The notes under the pieces were generated by a model. The model saw nothing but the letters and a program-made list of their open reading frames with translations. It was not told the origin of the DNA and ran no database searches. A stretch of DNA of 58,277 bases from a virus. Location: positions 1-58,277 of IMG/VR virus record IMGVR_UViG_3300028829_004880; one strand, written 5' to 3'. This document shows, piece by piece, positions 46,422 through 53,370 of the stretch (its first letter is position 1; each line of letters begins with the position of its first letter). Made by a program: the position numbers and the translations under genes.

Positions 46422-46859
46422 TTAAATTGATTTTTTCAAGATATTCATAACAGATTTCTTGAATTTATCATTTTCTTCTGGTGTAACTCTTAGTTCACCA
46501 CCAAAAGCTCTAGAAAAAACCCTCTCTTTAGATGGATAATCTCCGTCTTCTCGGATATTAATCATGGTTATAGTTCGAGTTAAAAAATTTATAAGATACT
46601 TTACACCTATAGCTTTACTATATTTAACGGGTGGTGGGTTTGTAAAAATATACATTATTTTTTCATCACCAAATAAATCAAACTCTCCAGCTTCACATTT
46701 ATTAAGAGCATCCATTATACTACTTACATCAGTTTTATTTTCATTAGACTCATAAACCACTTCAACGTCTTCCGATACAATACCCTTAGATTCTAAATGT
46801 CTTGATTCAGCTAAAAGGTTAGCCTTCTTAATATGTTTGTCTTTATCGAATCGTCTCAT
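46422..46859 (-). CDS. Tagged protein with MRRFDKDKHIKK N-terminus (A)
   Basis: 145 residues. Its first 26 residues (MRRFDKDKHIKKANLLAES and on to a Gly) are identical to those of the next gene upstream, and contain an L-A-E cleavage-type site. The bodies are unrelated. Probably a second class of capsid-targeting tag. Unknown function. Confidence 0.75.
   Translation of the reverse strand: MRRFDKDKHIKKANLLAESRHLESKGIVSEDVEVVYESNENKTDVSSIMDALNKCEAGEFDLFGDEKIMYIFTNPPPVKYSKAIGVKYLINFLTRTITMINIREDGDYPSKERVFSRAFGGELRVTPEENDKFKKSVMNILKKSI
46782..46859. repeat. 78-bp direct repeat, copy 1
   Basis: Identical over 78 bp to 47359-47436; encodes the shared N-terminal tag of two adjacent genes. Confidence 0.9.
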
Positions 46860-46863
46860 AGTA

Positions 46864-47436
46864 TTAAGCTAATATATCCCCAAAGTCAAAACTAACAGCC
46901 CAACCTCTTAAATTGCAATATTCTTTCCACAATTCACCATTTTTATTTTCATCATATCCAACATAACGTGGATTTCCAACAAAATTCATTGGTTCATGAA
47001 TTTTATCACCAAATTTTCTGTAAAGTGTTTGAGTACTAACACCTCTATATTTAGCGGCACTGGCAGATGAGATAACTTTCTCTATAAACATAATGGCATT
47101 TTTCCATTCAATGGGTGCGTCCATTTGTGCAAGTGCCACATCTACTTTTGGTTTATCAATTGAAAGCCACGTACTTGTTTTTTTAAGTTGGTTAGGTTTT
47201 ACCCCAAGATGATTAAAAAAGCCTTTGTAGGCGATTTTCTGCTCCTTAGACATATTACCATATTTATAATTATGAATCCAAATATCAACCTCATCACTTG
47301 AATATGTTTTCCCACTTCGTTCATCAGTATAGACCTTTCCTTCATCTTCCGTTATAACACCCTTAGATTCTAAATGTCTTGATTCAGCTAAAAGGTTAGC
47401 CTTCTTAATATGTTTGTCTTTATCGAATCGTCTCAT
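46864..47436 (-). CDS. Tagged protein with MRRFDKDKHIKK N-terminus (B)
   Basis: 190 residues; same tag as the downstream gene, then an unrelated alpha-helical body (about 35-190) without recognised motif. TATTTATA at 47440 lies 3 nt before the ATG. Confidence 0.75.
   Translation of the reverse strand: MRRFDKDKHIKKANLLAESRHLESKGVITEDEGKVYTDERSGKTYSSDEVDIWIHNYKYGNMSKEQKIAYKGFFNHLGVKPNQLKKTSTWLSIDKPKVDVALAQMDAPIEWKNAIMFIEKVISSASAAKYRGVSTQTLYRKFGDKIHEPMNFVGNPRYVGYDENKNGELWKEYCNLRGWAVSFDFGDILA
47359..47436. repeat. 78-bp direct repeat, copy 2
   Basis: Perfect copy of 46782-46859, 499 bp away, most likely a recent duplication or gene conversion. Confidence 0.9.
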
Positions 47437-47439
47437 GTT

Positions 47440-47447
47440 TATAAATA
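47440..47447 (-). promoter_or_regulatory. TATTTATA motif abutting start codon
   Basis: Directly before the ATG at 47436. Confidence 0.5.
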
Positions 47448-48605
47448 CTATAACATTACCTTAAACTTCTCCGTTTCAAGTTGTTTTATTGCTTTACCCA
47501 TTTCTGGTCCAGCTTCCACACCTAACTCTTTTTGAGCATCAGCACCAGTTACACTCAATCTAAAGTCTATAAATGCGTCAAGCATCTTAGAATCTAAGTT
47601 GATAAATCTACCGAACTTTCTTATTTGTTCATCTGATAACCCAGCGTTAACTTGTTGCTTCTTGAATACAAATACATCCTCTGGGTTATTGAATTGTTGT
47701 AATGCAACCAAGAATGTGATAGCCTTAACCTCAGTACTTGAGTAAGTCAACTTATTAAGTACCTTACCTAACTTATGTGGGTCGTTATCCTTAAGTAACC
47801 AAGCAAGTAGCACAATTGGGTCTCTTTCTTCTAAGAAGTTCTTAGATACACTTAATCCCTTGAATACATCATTGAATAAGTTGTACTTATCTAATAACCC
47901 TAAGAATTGGTTGATTGTCTTTGTTGTCTTAACACCCTTTAAGAATTCATCTCTGATTCTCTCTGGACTAATACCATCAAGACTAGCATCCTTCTTAAGT
48001 GCCGCATCAACGTTTGGTTCCAATTCACTACCAAATCTACCAGCAAATCTAATTGCTCTAAGGATTCTAAGTCTATCTTCTTCAAATCTTTCCTCTGGTG
48101 CGCCAACAGTTCTCACAATACCTTTCTTAAGGTCTGAGATACCACCTACAAGGTCAACTATCTCATTTGTATTTATATCAAAGAAAAGTGCATTGATTGT
48201 AAGGTCACGTCTCTTAACATCTTGGTCAATAGTCGTAAACTCAACTGCATCTGGTCTTCTACCAGAACCTATATCTTTTCTGAATGTTGCGATTTCATAT
48301 TCATCAGTATCACTGAATACATTGATTACTCCGAATGCCTTACCAGTTGGGATAGTCTTGAAACCACCCTTCGCCATTATAGCTTCCACTTGGTCTGGGT
48401 TAGCATCAGTTGCGAGGTCCCAATCCTTAGGTGTTTTACCTAAAAGGGCATCTCTTACAGCACCACCAACAACATACAATTTAAAACCGTTTTTAACAAA
48501 CACGTCTTTAATCTCAAGTATATCACTTGGTATTGTAAGGTTAAACTTAACTCGGTTCTCCGTGATAAGTCCTTCTCTAATTCTATTTCTAATAAATTCT
48601 TTCAT
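47448..48605 (-). CDS. cca: CCA-adding enzyme/poly(A) polymerase family, capsid-targeted
   Basis: 385 residues from the ATG at 48605 (MKEFIRNRIREGL, I-R-E site). Class II nucleotidyltransferase motifs follow: VVGGAVRDALLGK (about 45-57), DWDLATDA, RRDLTINAL and EDRLRILRAIRFAGRF. These enzymes add CCA to tRNA 3' ends. The tRNA genes here do not encode CCA, so a phage enzyme would be useful; a poly(A) polymerase role is the alternative. A targeting peptide on this enzyme suggests it may enter with the virion. Confidence 0.88.
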   Translation of the reverse strand: MKEFIRNRIREGLITENRVKFNLTIPSDILEIKDVFVKNGFKLYVVGGAVRDALLGKTPKDWDLATDANPDQVEAIMAKGGFKTIPTGKAFGVINVFSDTDEYEIATFRKDIGSGRRPDAVEFTTIDQDVKRRDLTINALFFDINTNEIVDLVGGISDLKKGIVRTVGAPEERFEEDRLRILRAIRFAGRFGSELEPNVDAALKKDASLDGISPERIRDEFLKGVKTTKTINQFLGLLDKYNLFNDVFKGLSVSKNFLEERDPIVLLAWLLKDNDPHKLGKVLNKLTYSSTEVKAITFLVALQQFNNPEDVFVFKKQQVNAGLSDEQIRKFGRFINLDSKMLDAFIDFRLSVTGADAQKELGVEAGPEMGKAIKQLETEKFKVML

Positions 48606-48610
48606 CATAA

Positions 48611-48618
48611 CAAATATA
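48611..48618 (-). promoter_or_regulatory. TAnnTTTG element abutting start codon
   Basis: TATATTTG 2-5 nt before the two alternative ATGs at 48608 and 48605; would give a nearly leaderless mRNA. Confidence 0.5.
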
Positions 48619-48642
48619 GTCATTTAAATCTTAGTATCCAAA

Positions 48643-49401
48643 TTAATTCCTCATATTTTTACCCAACAACCCTTCACGATACATTCTTGTCTTAATATCC
48701 CTAACCCATCGATTCTTAACCTCAACACTGAAAGTACTAGTCATTGTGTTTAGTGCTGGTGAGTATTTTATCATGTCCTCAAATGTTAATGAATCCCAAA
48801 TCTCACCATACTTACGTTTTAATTGTACTATATTGTGAATTTGTGATTGGATTTCCATTTTATCCGCATTTATTGGTATGCCTTTTTTGGTTATACCTCT
48901 TTCACTAGCCCTTTCTATTCGTTTATTAATATGTTTATTATGTAACGTGTCATCAATCCAATGTACCAATTCATGGTGGATACTACCTTTTATTGATGAT
49001 GAGCTAAACTCATTCATAAAATTACTAAGTTGATTATCTGGTAAATAACTAGCGGCAGATTTTATTGACCCACCATTATCCTTTATAAAACTTATAGCAC
49101 TTGTGTTTGGACCAATAGATATTACATGTTCTGTTGGGGCATAGAAATTACCTCCACCCTCATTAATAAGTATAATACAAAGATTAAGTTTGTCTGCTTT
49201 TACTGCTAAGGGTGATTTTAATGTTGATGTATTAATCAGTGTTTTCTTAAACATATCATCCGTGATAATTCCAGTTTTATCAATTTCCTCATAATCCTTT
49301 TTAAAATAAGTATCATAAATGAAATCCACATCATCAGTAACATCCATAAGGCGTTCCTCAATTAATGATTCTCTAATTCTATTTCTAATAAATTCTTTCA
49401 T
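48643..49401 (-). CDS. Capsid-targeted zinc metalloprotease-like protein
   Basis: 252 residues. Tag MKEFIRNRIRESL is nearly identical to that of the CCA enzyme. IHHELVHWIDD (about 140-150) contains HExxH, the zinc-binding motif of metallopeptidases, preceded by a plausible structural domain. No signal peptide. Might be a head-packaged protease acting on host proteins or on cell wall; activity untested. Confidence 0.75.
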   Translation of the reverse strand: MKEFIRNRIRESLIEERLMDVTDDVDFIYDTYFKKDYEEIDKTGIITDDMFKKTLINTSTLKSPLAVKADKLNLCIILINEGGGNFYAPTEHVISIGPNTSAISFIKDNGGSIKSAASYLPDNQLSNFMNEFSSSSIKGSIHHELVHWIDDTLHNKHINKRIERASERGITKKGIPINADKMEIQSQIHNIVQLKRKYGEIWDSLTFEDMIKYSPALNTMTSTFSVEVKNRWVRDIKTRMYREGLLGKNMRN

Positions 49402-49865
49402 ATGTTCATAAACATTTCAACATTGTGACCAGAGTCTATAAGTGTTTGGAAACCAAATGATTTATAGAAACCTACAAGGTCATTTATTCTAAGCCCTTTG
49501 AATCCCATTGGTGACGCATTCAAGTACATTATGTTATCACCCTCACTTCTAGCATATGCAATGCTTTTCTGCATAAGTGCCTTTCCAATTCCAGTACCCT
49601 TAGCTTTATCTTCAACATCTAAATGTTCTATCTTAGTAAATCTATCGTTGGGGAACAATTTATTGTAATCATTATCATCAAAATCTATGTCTGGGTCTTC
49701 TATAGCGTCCTCAAATTCTCTATAAGCATCGAATATCATTACTATAACTATCTTACCAAGTGTTTCTCTATTTTTGATAGCACTTATAGTTACCCCGTCT
49801 TCATCCTCATCATAATCAAAGATAAGTTCATTCATTGCATCCTCATATAAAGACATTAATTTCAT
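49398..49865 (-). CDS. GNAT acetyltransferase with targeting-type N-terminus
   Basis: 155 residues from the ATG at 49865 (MKLMSLYEDAMNEL, L-Y-E site), where TATTTATTAG abuts. The acetyl-CoA loop KGTGIGKALMQ (about 88-98), LNASPMG and FYKSFGF are standard GNAT features. It would acetylate a protein or small molecule. The longer frame upstream reads through a terminator and is rejected. Confidence 0.85.
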   Translation of the reverse strand: MKLMSLYEDAMNELIFDYDEDEDGVTISAIKNRETLGKIVIVMIFDAYREFEDAIEDPDIDFDDNDYNKLFPNDRFTKIEHLDVEDKAKGTGIGKALMQKSIAYARSEGDNIMYLNASPMGFKGLRINDLVGFYKSFGFQTLIDSGHNVEMFMNI

Positions 49866-49866
49866 A

Positions 49867-49876
49867 CTAATAAATA
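49867..49876 (-). promoter_or_regulatory. TATTTATTAG motif abutting start codon
   Basis: Octamer at -11 to -4 from 49865, between the terminator and the GNAT gene, which argues for a promoter role. Confidence 0.55.
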
Positions 49877-49887
49877 CTTCATATAAA

Positions 49888-49920
49888 TAAAAAAAGCCCC
49901 ACCAGTAAAGGTAGGGCTTC
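49888..49920 (-). terminator. Terminator of the 474-nt ncRNA
   Basis: AAGCCCTACC-TTTACT-GGTGGGGCTT plus T7 on the coding strand. Confidence 0.8.
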
Positions 49921-49968
49921 TTAAAAAAAACAACTTTAATACAGTTCACAGTAATACGTGAACATAGT

Positions 49969-50442
49969 GGGGGAAATTAAAAGGAATCTTCTTAACACCT
50001 CTAGCATTTGGATTAATTCGGATTCGAACCGTTTTCTACCTCATTACACACATATCTAAGCGGTAGCCTAGATTCTTCTCCGTCATTAGACTCTCGAAGC
50101 GGTATTCCTACCTTATGCATTGCCTTAACCCACTAATCAAAGGTTATTAGGCTACAAGACTGGATTTATGTATTTACCAGTAAATGAGGCTACAAGTAGA
50201 TAATTACATCTAGCTTTGCCTTTCAAATGTACTAACGTTGGACCGACTGTTAGGAATATTTGCTTGACTCAACTACTAACTCCCAAAGGAAGCTTCGCCT
50301 GTATCATCTAACATCTACCCTGTCCATTCTTAAGCAGTTTGCCATCAGAATCCCACCATAGGAACGTCATCTCTTATCACCCCTGTAGGTAGTGATTATT
50401 CGAGCATAATTGTCATGTTCATGTGCCCATAAACATGCCCCC
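49969..50442 (-). ncRNA. Unknown structured ncRNA, ~474 nt
   Basis: No open frame in a 0.5-kb unit that has its own strong promoter (50488), a GATTC-TTCG-GAATC leader hairpin, GTTCTTTAATTT before the proposed 5' end (exactly as before the tmRNA at 53738) and a terminator. GGGGG at the 5' end can pair with CCCCC at the 3' end. A GGTTCGAATCC run lies ~60 nt from the 3' end. Not recognised as RNase P RNA. Confidence 0.55.
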
Positions 50443-50487
50443 ATAAAATTAAAGAACTTGTTTTAATGATTCCGAAGAATCGTTGCA

Positions 50488-50518
50488 CAAATATACTACA
50501 TTTATTTCCTCGTGTCAA
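50488..50518 (-). promoter_or_regulatory. Promoter of the 474-nt ncRNA
   Basis: TTG (50516-50518), 20 nt, TATATTTG (50488-50495). Confidence 0.7.
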
Positions 50519-50559
50519 GTATATTTATGTTTTTTTTTATTTTTTTTTTAATAATGAGC

Positions 50560-50772
50560 TTATCCTCGATTACGATGCATCTTTCTACACATCTTATTTC
50601 TTTTCTTATTTGCTCGTTTACCTTTTCGACCCTTCTTTTTATTTTTCTTACCGCCTGGGTAACCAGGTCCATAAGAAGCTTCAATACTATAACTTGTCTT
50701 CTCAGCAACAATACCATCATTGGCAAGGCTTGAAAAAGACATTAGTAGAAATAATGTAATAATGATTTTCAT
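50560..50772 (-). CDS. Secreted Lys/Arg-rich small protein
   Basis: 70 residues from the ATG at 50772. Signal peptide MKIIITLFLLMSFSSLA, then a short linker with SYGPGYPGG and an extremely basic tail (about 43-70, ~50% Lys/Arg). A basic periplasmic or surface peptide could bind polyanions; function unknown. Confidence 0.65.
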   Translation of the reverse strand: MKIIITLFLLMSFSSLANDGIVAEKTSYSIEASYGPGYPGGKKNKKKGRKGKRANKKRNKMCRKMHRNRG

Positions 50773-50799
50773 AACAATTTGTTTATTTATATATACATA

Positions 50800-50807
50800 C
50801 AAATATA
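50800..50807 (-). promoter_or_regulatory. TAnnTTTG -7 element
   Basis: TATATTTG 27 nt before the start at 50772. Confidence 0.55.
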
Positions 50808-51446
50808 CTACTTTTTTTCTAAACTTGCAATAATTTCTTTATTACACCCAATACAGATTATAAACTTCTCATTATCCAATACCATTACATTGGGCTTAGG
50901 GTATTCACAATTACAAAAATCAGTCTCATTAATGGTTGTTGGTTCGTGATTCATTAGAATACTTCCAATCCTTTTAACCTTACCCTTAAACTCATCTAGA
51001 GTTCCATTGTTCTCAATAATTATATCAGCACAACTCATATCAATGTTGAAGGAGGTGGATGGTTCGAGTGGAAGTCTTCCAGATGCGTCAACCCAAATAA
51101 TTAGGTCGAATAGTCCTTGATTCATACATTCAGTAATCTCCCCATGGTCTCTCATACCAACATAACAATCCGCACGTTCAAGAATCCCCTTAGCTAGTCT
51201 TGCTCGGTCATCCTTGTTATAATCAAGGATTAACTCATACCATTCTTGCCTATGACCCTCTCGGTCTTCGAAACACTCTGCTGGTGTTGAATAGTTGTAC
51301 TTGTCTTTAAGTGTATCGTAAATGAATATGTCAGCAGCTGCTTGTGATGATGATTGGAATTTAAGCCCGTAATATTCACCCATCAATTCTGCGAACGTAT
51401 CCTTACCATGTCGCATATTCCCTAGTATCAAAAATTTTCTATTCAT
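50808..51446 (-). CDS. P-loop nucleotide kinase-like protein
   Basis: 212 residues. NMRHGKDTFAEL (about 10-21) is a P-loop variant as in deoxynucleotide kinases; RDHGE and a Asp-rich LIIWVDAS strand fit the adenylate-kinase fold. The C-terminus has four Cys (CNCEYPKP...CIGC), probably a zinc ribbon. May phosphorylate dNMPs like T4 gp1, though sequence identity to it is not evident. Confidence 0.7.
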   Translation of the reverse strand: MNRKFLILGNMRHGKDTFAELMGEYYGLKFQSSSQAAADIFIYDTLKDKYNYSTPAECFEDREGHRQEWYELILDYNKDDRARLAKGILERADCYVGMRDHGEITECMNQGLFDLIIWVDASGRLPLEPSTSFNIDMSCADIIIENNGTLDEFKGKVKRIGSILMNHEPTTINETDFCNCEYPKPNVMVLDNEKFIICIGCNKEIIASLEKK

Positions 51447-51450
51447 GATG

Positions 51451-51458
51451 CAAATATA
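51451..51458 (-). promoter_or_regulatory. TAnnTTTG element near start codon
   Basis: TATATTTG 4 nt before the ATG at 51446; near-leaderless. Confidence 0.55.
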
Positions 51459-51490
51459 CTAAAAAATATAATACGGTGCAAAACTAAGAA

Positions 51491-51512
51491 CGCCAACCGT
51501 CAAGGGTTAGCG
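51491..51512 (-). terminator. Hairpin after small-RNA region
   Basis: CGCTAACC-CTTGAC-GGTTGGCG on the coding strand, at the downstream edge of the RNA cluster; T-run is weak. Confidence 0.4.
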
Positions 51513-51585
51513 TTTAAGTATCTCTATCACCCTAATCGGGCAACGAGTGTGTCCTATTTTTATACAAAAAATGGTAAAAAATTGT

Positions 51586-51645
51586 TGGGTTATGATATCG
51601 TGGACTATCGTTTCAACCACATCTGTCATTTTGATTCATAACCCA
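51586..51645 (-). ncRNA. 60-nt closed-stem RNA
   Basis: TGGGTTATGA/TCATAACCCA (10 bp) encloses 40 nt with an internal GTGG/CCAC. Lies between a terminator and hairpin; role unknown. Confidence 0.3.
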
Positions 51646-51652
51646 GTACCAA

Positions 51653-51686
51653 AAAAATCTAAGGGGAAGCTTTCGCTTCCCCTCGT
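51653..51686 (-). terminator. Strong intrinsic terminator
   Basis: AGGGGAAGC-GAAA-GCTTCCCCT followed by TAGATTTTTTT on the coding strand, after the fMet and mini-RNA genes. Confidence 0.8.
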
Positions 51687-51690
51687 TTAG

Positions 51691-51739
51691 TGGAGATGTA
51701 AGATATTGCTCCTTAATCATGCCTAATGCATGCATCTCC
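51691..51739 (-). ncRNA. 49-nt acceptor-stem mini RNA
   Basis: GGAGATG/CATCTCC with discriminator-like A; interior hairpin CATGC-ATTAG-GCATG. Confidence 0.4.
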
Positions 51740-51744
51740 ATTTG

Positions 51745-51817
51745 TAGCGGGAGCCCGACTCGAACGGACGACCTCAAGGTTATGAGCCTTGCGAGCTACC
51801 AACTGCTCCACCCCGCA
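51745..51817 (-). tRNA. tRNA-fMet(CAT), initiator
   Basis: 73 nt. Position 1-72 unpaired (T-T), GCGGGGTGGAGCAG opening nearly as in E. coli fMet, D-arm GAGC/GCTC, stem CAAGG/CCTTG with loop CTCATAA. Initiator tRNAs are rarely carried by phages. Confidence 0.85.
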
Positions 51818-51822
51818 ATATG

Positions 51823-51872
51823 TGGGAGTAGATAGTATCGCTCTACCAATAAGACTTACATCTTATACTCCC
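51823..51872 (-). ncRNA. 50-nt acceptor-stem mini RNA
   Basis: GGGAGTA/TACTCCC with discriminator-like A; interior hairpin TAAGA/TCTTA and a D-loop-like TTGGTAGAGC. Confidence 0.4.
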
Positions 51873-52074
51873 ATTTGCACTTCCTATCCCTCGGTATCGT
51901 ATAGTGCTAACCGCTAAAGTACCCCACAATAGACTTACACTATTAGCTATCGTTACCATGACGATAGGTGGAGTATGATTCGCTGAAATCATTTAAATAC
52001 TTCAACGTAATGTTGTCAGAAAGGGACTGTTTTTTTTTTTTGAAAAAAGTTAATTGCTGAATCCTTTCTTTTAG
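51873..52074. other. Non-coding stretch
   Basis: About 200 nt without gene; several short hairpins and a T12 run near 52031. Nothing recognised. Confidence 0.3.
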
Positions 52075-52179
52075 TGGGGAGACTAGGACTTGAACCTAGA
52101 CTTACCGAAGTCGTACTCGAATATTTCATAAAGAAGGAGGTTCTCTATGAAATAGTATTCTCTCTTATACTATCTCCCC
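52075..52179 (-). ncRNA. 105-nt tRNA-like RNA with anti-SD-like loop
   Basis: Acceptor GGGGAGA/TCTCCCC and T-arm CTAGG-TTCAAGT-CCTAG are perfect, discriminator A. The interior has TAGTAT/ATACTA and a 7-bp hairpin TTTCATA/TATGAAA whose loop contains ACCTCCTTCTT (complement of 52131-52141), like the anti-Shine-Dalgarno end of 16S rRNA. Confidence 0.5.
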
Positions 52180-52184
52180 AGTTG

Positions 52185-52265
52185 TTGATTAAGGTCAGAG
52201 GTCACCATTCTAGATGGAGTTCGAACATTGCTGTTACACACTTAGGACCCTTAGACCTTAATCAA
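52185..52265 (-). ncRNA. 81-nt long-stem RNA
   Basis: TTGATTAAGGTC/GACCTTAATCAA (12 bp, perfect) at its ends; interior contains TGTTCGAACTCC. First element after ~180 nt of leader from promoter 52448. Confidence 0.4.
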
Positions 52266-52447
52266 TTTTTTTAAGTCACAGAATAATGGTTTAGTGTTTT
52301 TTTTACATGGGTCTAGACACCATGGCGGTTTATTTTATGTGGAACCTATACTTAACCACTTCCTTTAGATTTTGTTTTACGGTTTGCCGTAATTATCCTT
52401 TTTGACTATATCTTAATTTTCAATGAACTATTTCGCTTAATAGAATA

Positions 52448-52478
52448 CAAATATACTACATATATACTCACTTGTCAA
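52448..52478 (-). promoter_or_regulatory. Promoter of small-RNA/fMet unit
   Basis: TTG (52476-52478), 20 nt, TATATTTG (52448-52455). Confidence 0.65.
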
Positions 52479-52507
52479 GTAAAATTTCATTTTTCTTTGA
52501 AATTAAT

Positions 52508-52741
52508 TTACTTTTCCTTGATTTTCAATGATTTATTATCCATTTCACCAACAATAATAAATATACCTTGTTTCTTATTTAGATAATAAACTACATTTAA
52601 TACCTTATAATATTGGTGGGTTTCTTCAATCCAGACAATTTCATCATATCTAGGTATGTGTTTTAATTTTACACCTTGTTTAATTGGTTTCCAATCTTTA
52701 TCAAGAATTGAAATACTCGTACGTTTAAATAAGTTTATCAT
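52508..52741 (-). CDS. Unknown small protein
   Basis: 77 residues, basic N-terminus and beta-rich body; no motif. Stands alone between two promoters. Confidence 0.65.
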   Translation of the reverse strand: MINLFKRTSISILDKDWKPIKQGVKLKHIPRYDEIVWIEETHQYYKVLNVVYYLNKKQGIFIIVGEMDNKSLKIKEK

Positions 52742-52804
52742 ACCTTAAATATAACATTTTTAATAAATTTGTCAACAATTAGACTTTATTTTCAATTAAA
52801 ATGA

Positions 52805-52814
52805 TATTTATTAG
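52805..52814 (+). promoter_or_regulatory. TATTTATTAG motif (plus strand)
   Basis: 35 nt before the plus-strand start at 52850; its orientation with the gene supports the motif's polarity. Confidence 0.5.
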
Positions 52815-52849
52815 TATAAGATAATAAGTTTAACTAAAAAATATAAATT

Positions 52850-52924
52850 ATGGGATGTGGATGCAAAAAGAAAAATAAGCCGAAGCCGAAACCAGCGGCA
52901 AATACTACTAATACTAGTAAATAA
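52850..52924 (+). CDS. 24-residue Cys/Lys-rich peptide
   Basis: MGCGCKKKNKPKPKPAANTT start, then NTSK. Own promoter motif and a strong terminator flank it, so it is very likely expressed. The MGCGC start could bind metal; function unknown. Confidence 0.7.
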   Translation: MGCGCKKKNKPKPKPAANTTNTSK

Positions 52925-52927
52925 CTT

Positions 52928-52956
52928 TAAAGGGTCTTAATTGACCCTTTTATTTT
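52928..52956 (+). terminator. Terminator of the 24-residue gene
   Basis: AAAGGGTC-TTAATT-GACCCTTT followed by TATTTT on the plus strand. Confidence 0.8.
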
Positions 52957-53248
52957 ACCCCTCATTTTCTGATTCAGATTTATTTCCTCGAACTACTTTC
53001 ACTACTTCTAAGAACTTACCACCAAATACATAACCACCGAATAATGTCATTGCATATTCTAATGCATCAACAATCATCTTAAAGTTTTCCATTTCTATTT
53101 CATCCTTTCTAATACCAGAGAAAGTAAGTATACCTAATGTAATATAATATGCTACCACAGACCAAAGAAGATAAACTCTACCTTGAGAATACTTTCCATT
53201 TTGTTTTAGAATATCTGTGAATAATTTAAATCTTTTTTTCTTTGACAT
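52955..53248 (-). CDS. Membrane protein, holin-like in form
   Basis: 97 residues from the ATG at 53248 (MSKKKRFKLFTDIL). Basic N-terminus, two hydrophobic segments (about 24-43 and 58-78), charged C-terminal tail (KVVRGNKSESENEG). Size and form fit a class II holin but many phage membrane proteins look similar. TATTTATCA at 53262. Confidence 0.65.
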   Translation of the reverse strand: MSKKKRFKLFTDILKQNGKYSQGRVYLLWSVVAYYITLGILTFSGIRKDEIEMENFKMIVDALEYAMTLFGGYVFGGKFLEVVKVVRGNKSESENEG

Positions 53249-53261
53249 AACGTTGTTTTTA

Positions 53262-53270
53262 TGATAAATA
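53262..53270 (-). promoter_or_regulatory. TATTTATCA late-type promoter motif
   Basis: 13 nt before the start at 53248. Confidence 0.35.
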
Positions 53271-53291
53271 CCTTCGTAAACGTAAAAGTAT

Positions 53292-53331
53292 AAAAACAAC
53301 GAAGCCCCGCATTCTTGTCAATACGAGGCTT
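53292..53331 (-). terminator. Terminator of tmRNA
   Basis: AAGCCTCGTATTG...GCGGGGCTT stem followed by a T-rich tail, 40 nt after the tmRNA 3' end. Confidence 0.65.
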
Positions 53332-53370
53332 AATATTTCACTCCCAACTTGTGGGTGTGGAGCGTTAGCG

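Noticed and set aside
49866-49949. N-terminal extension of the GNAT frame
   Set aside because: It would read through the ncRNA terminator and the TATTTATTAG motif; the tag-like start at 49865 is far better.
49969-50442. RNase P RNA
   Set aside because: I could not find the conserved GAGGAAAGTCC-type or ACAGAA elements; a covariance search would be needed to decide.
51873-52074. Additional tRNA gene in the spacer before 52075
   Set aside because: No acceptor pairing and T-arm with correct spacing could be found.
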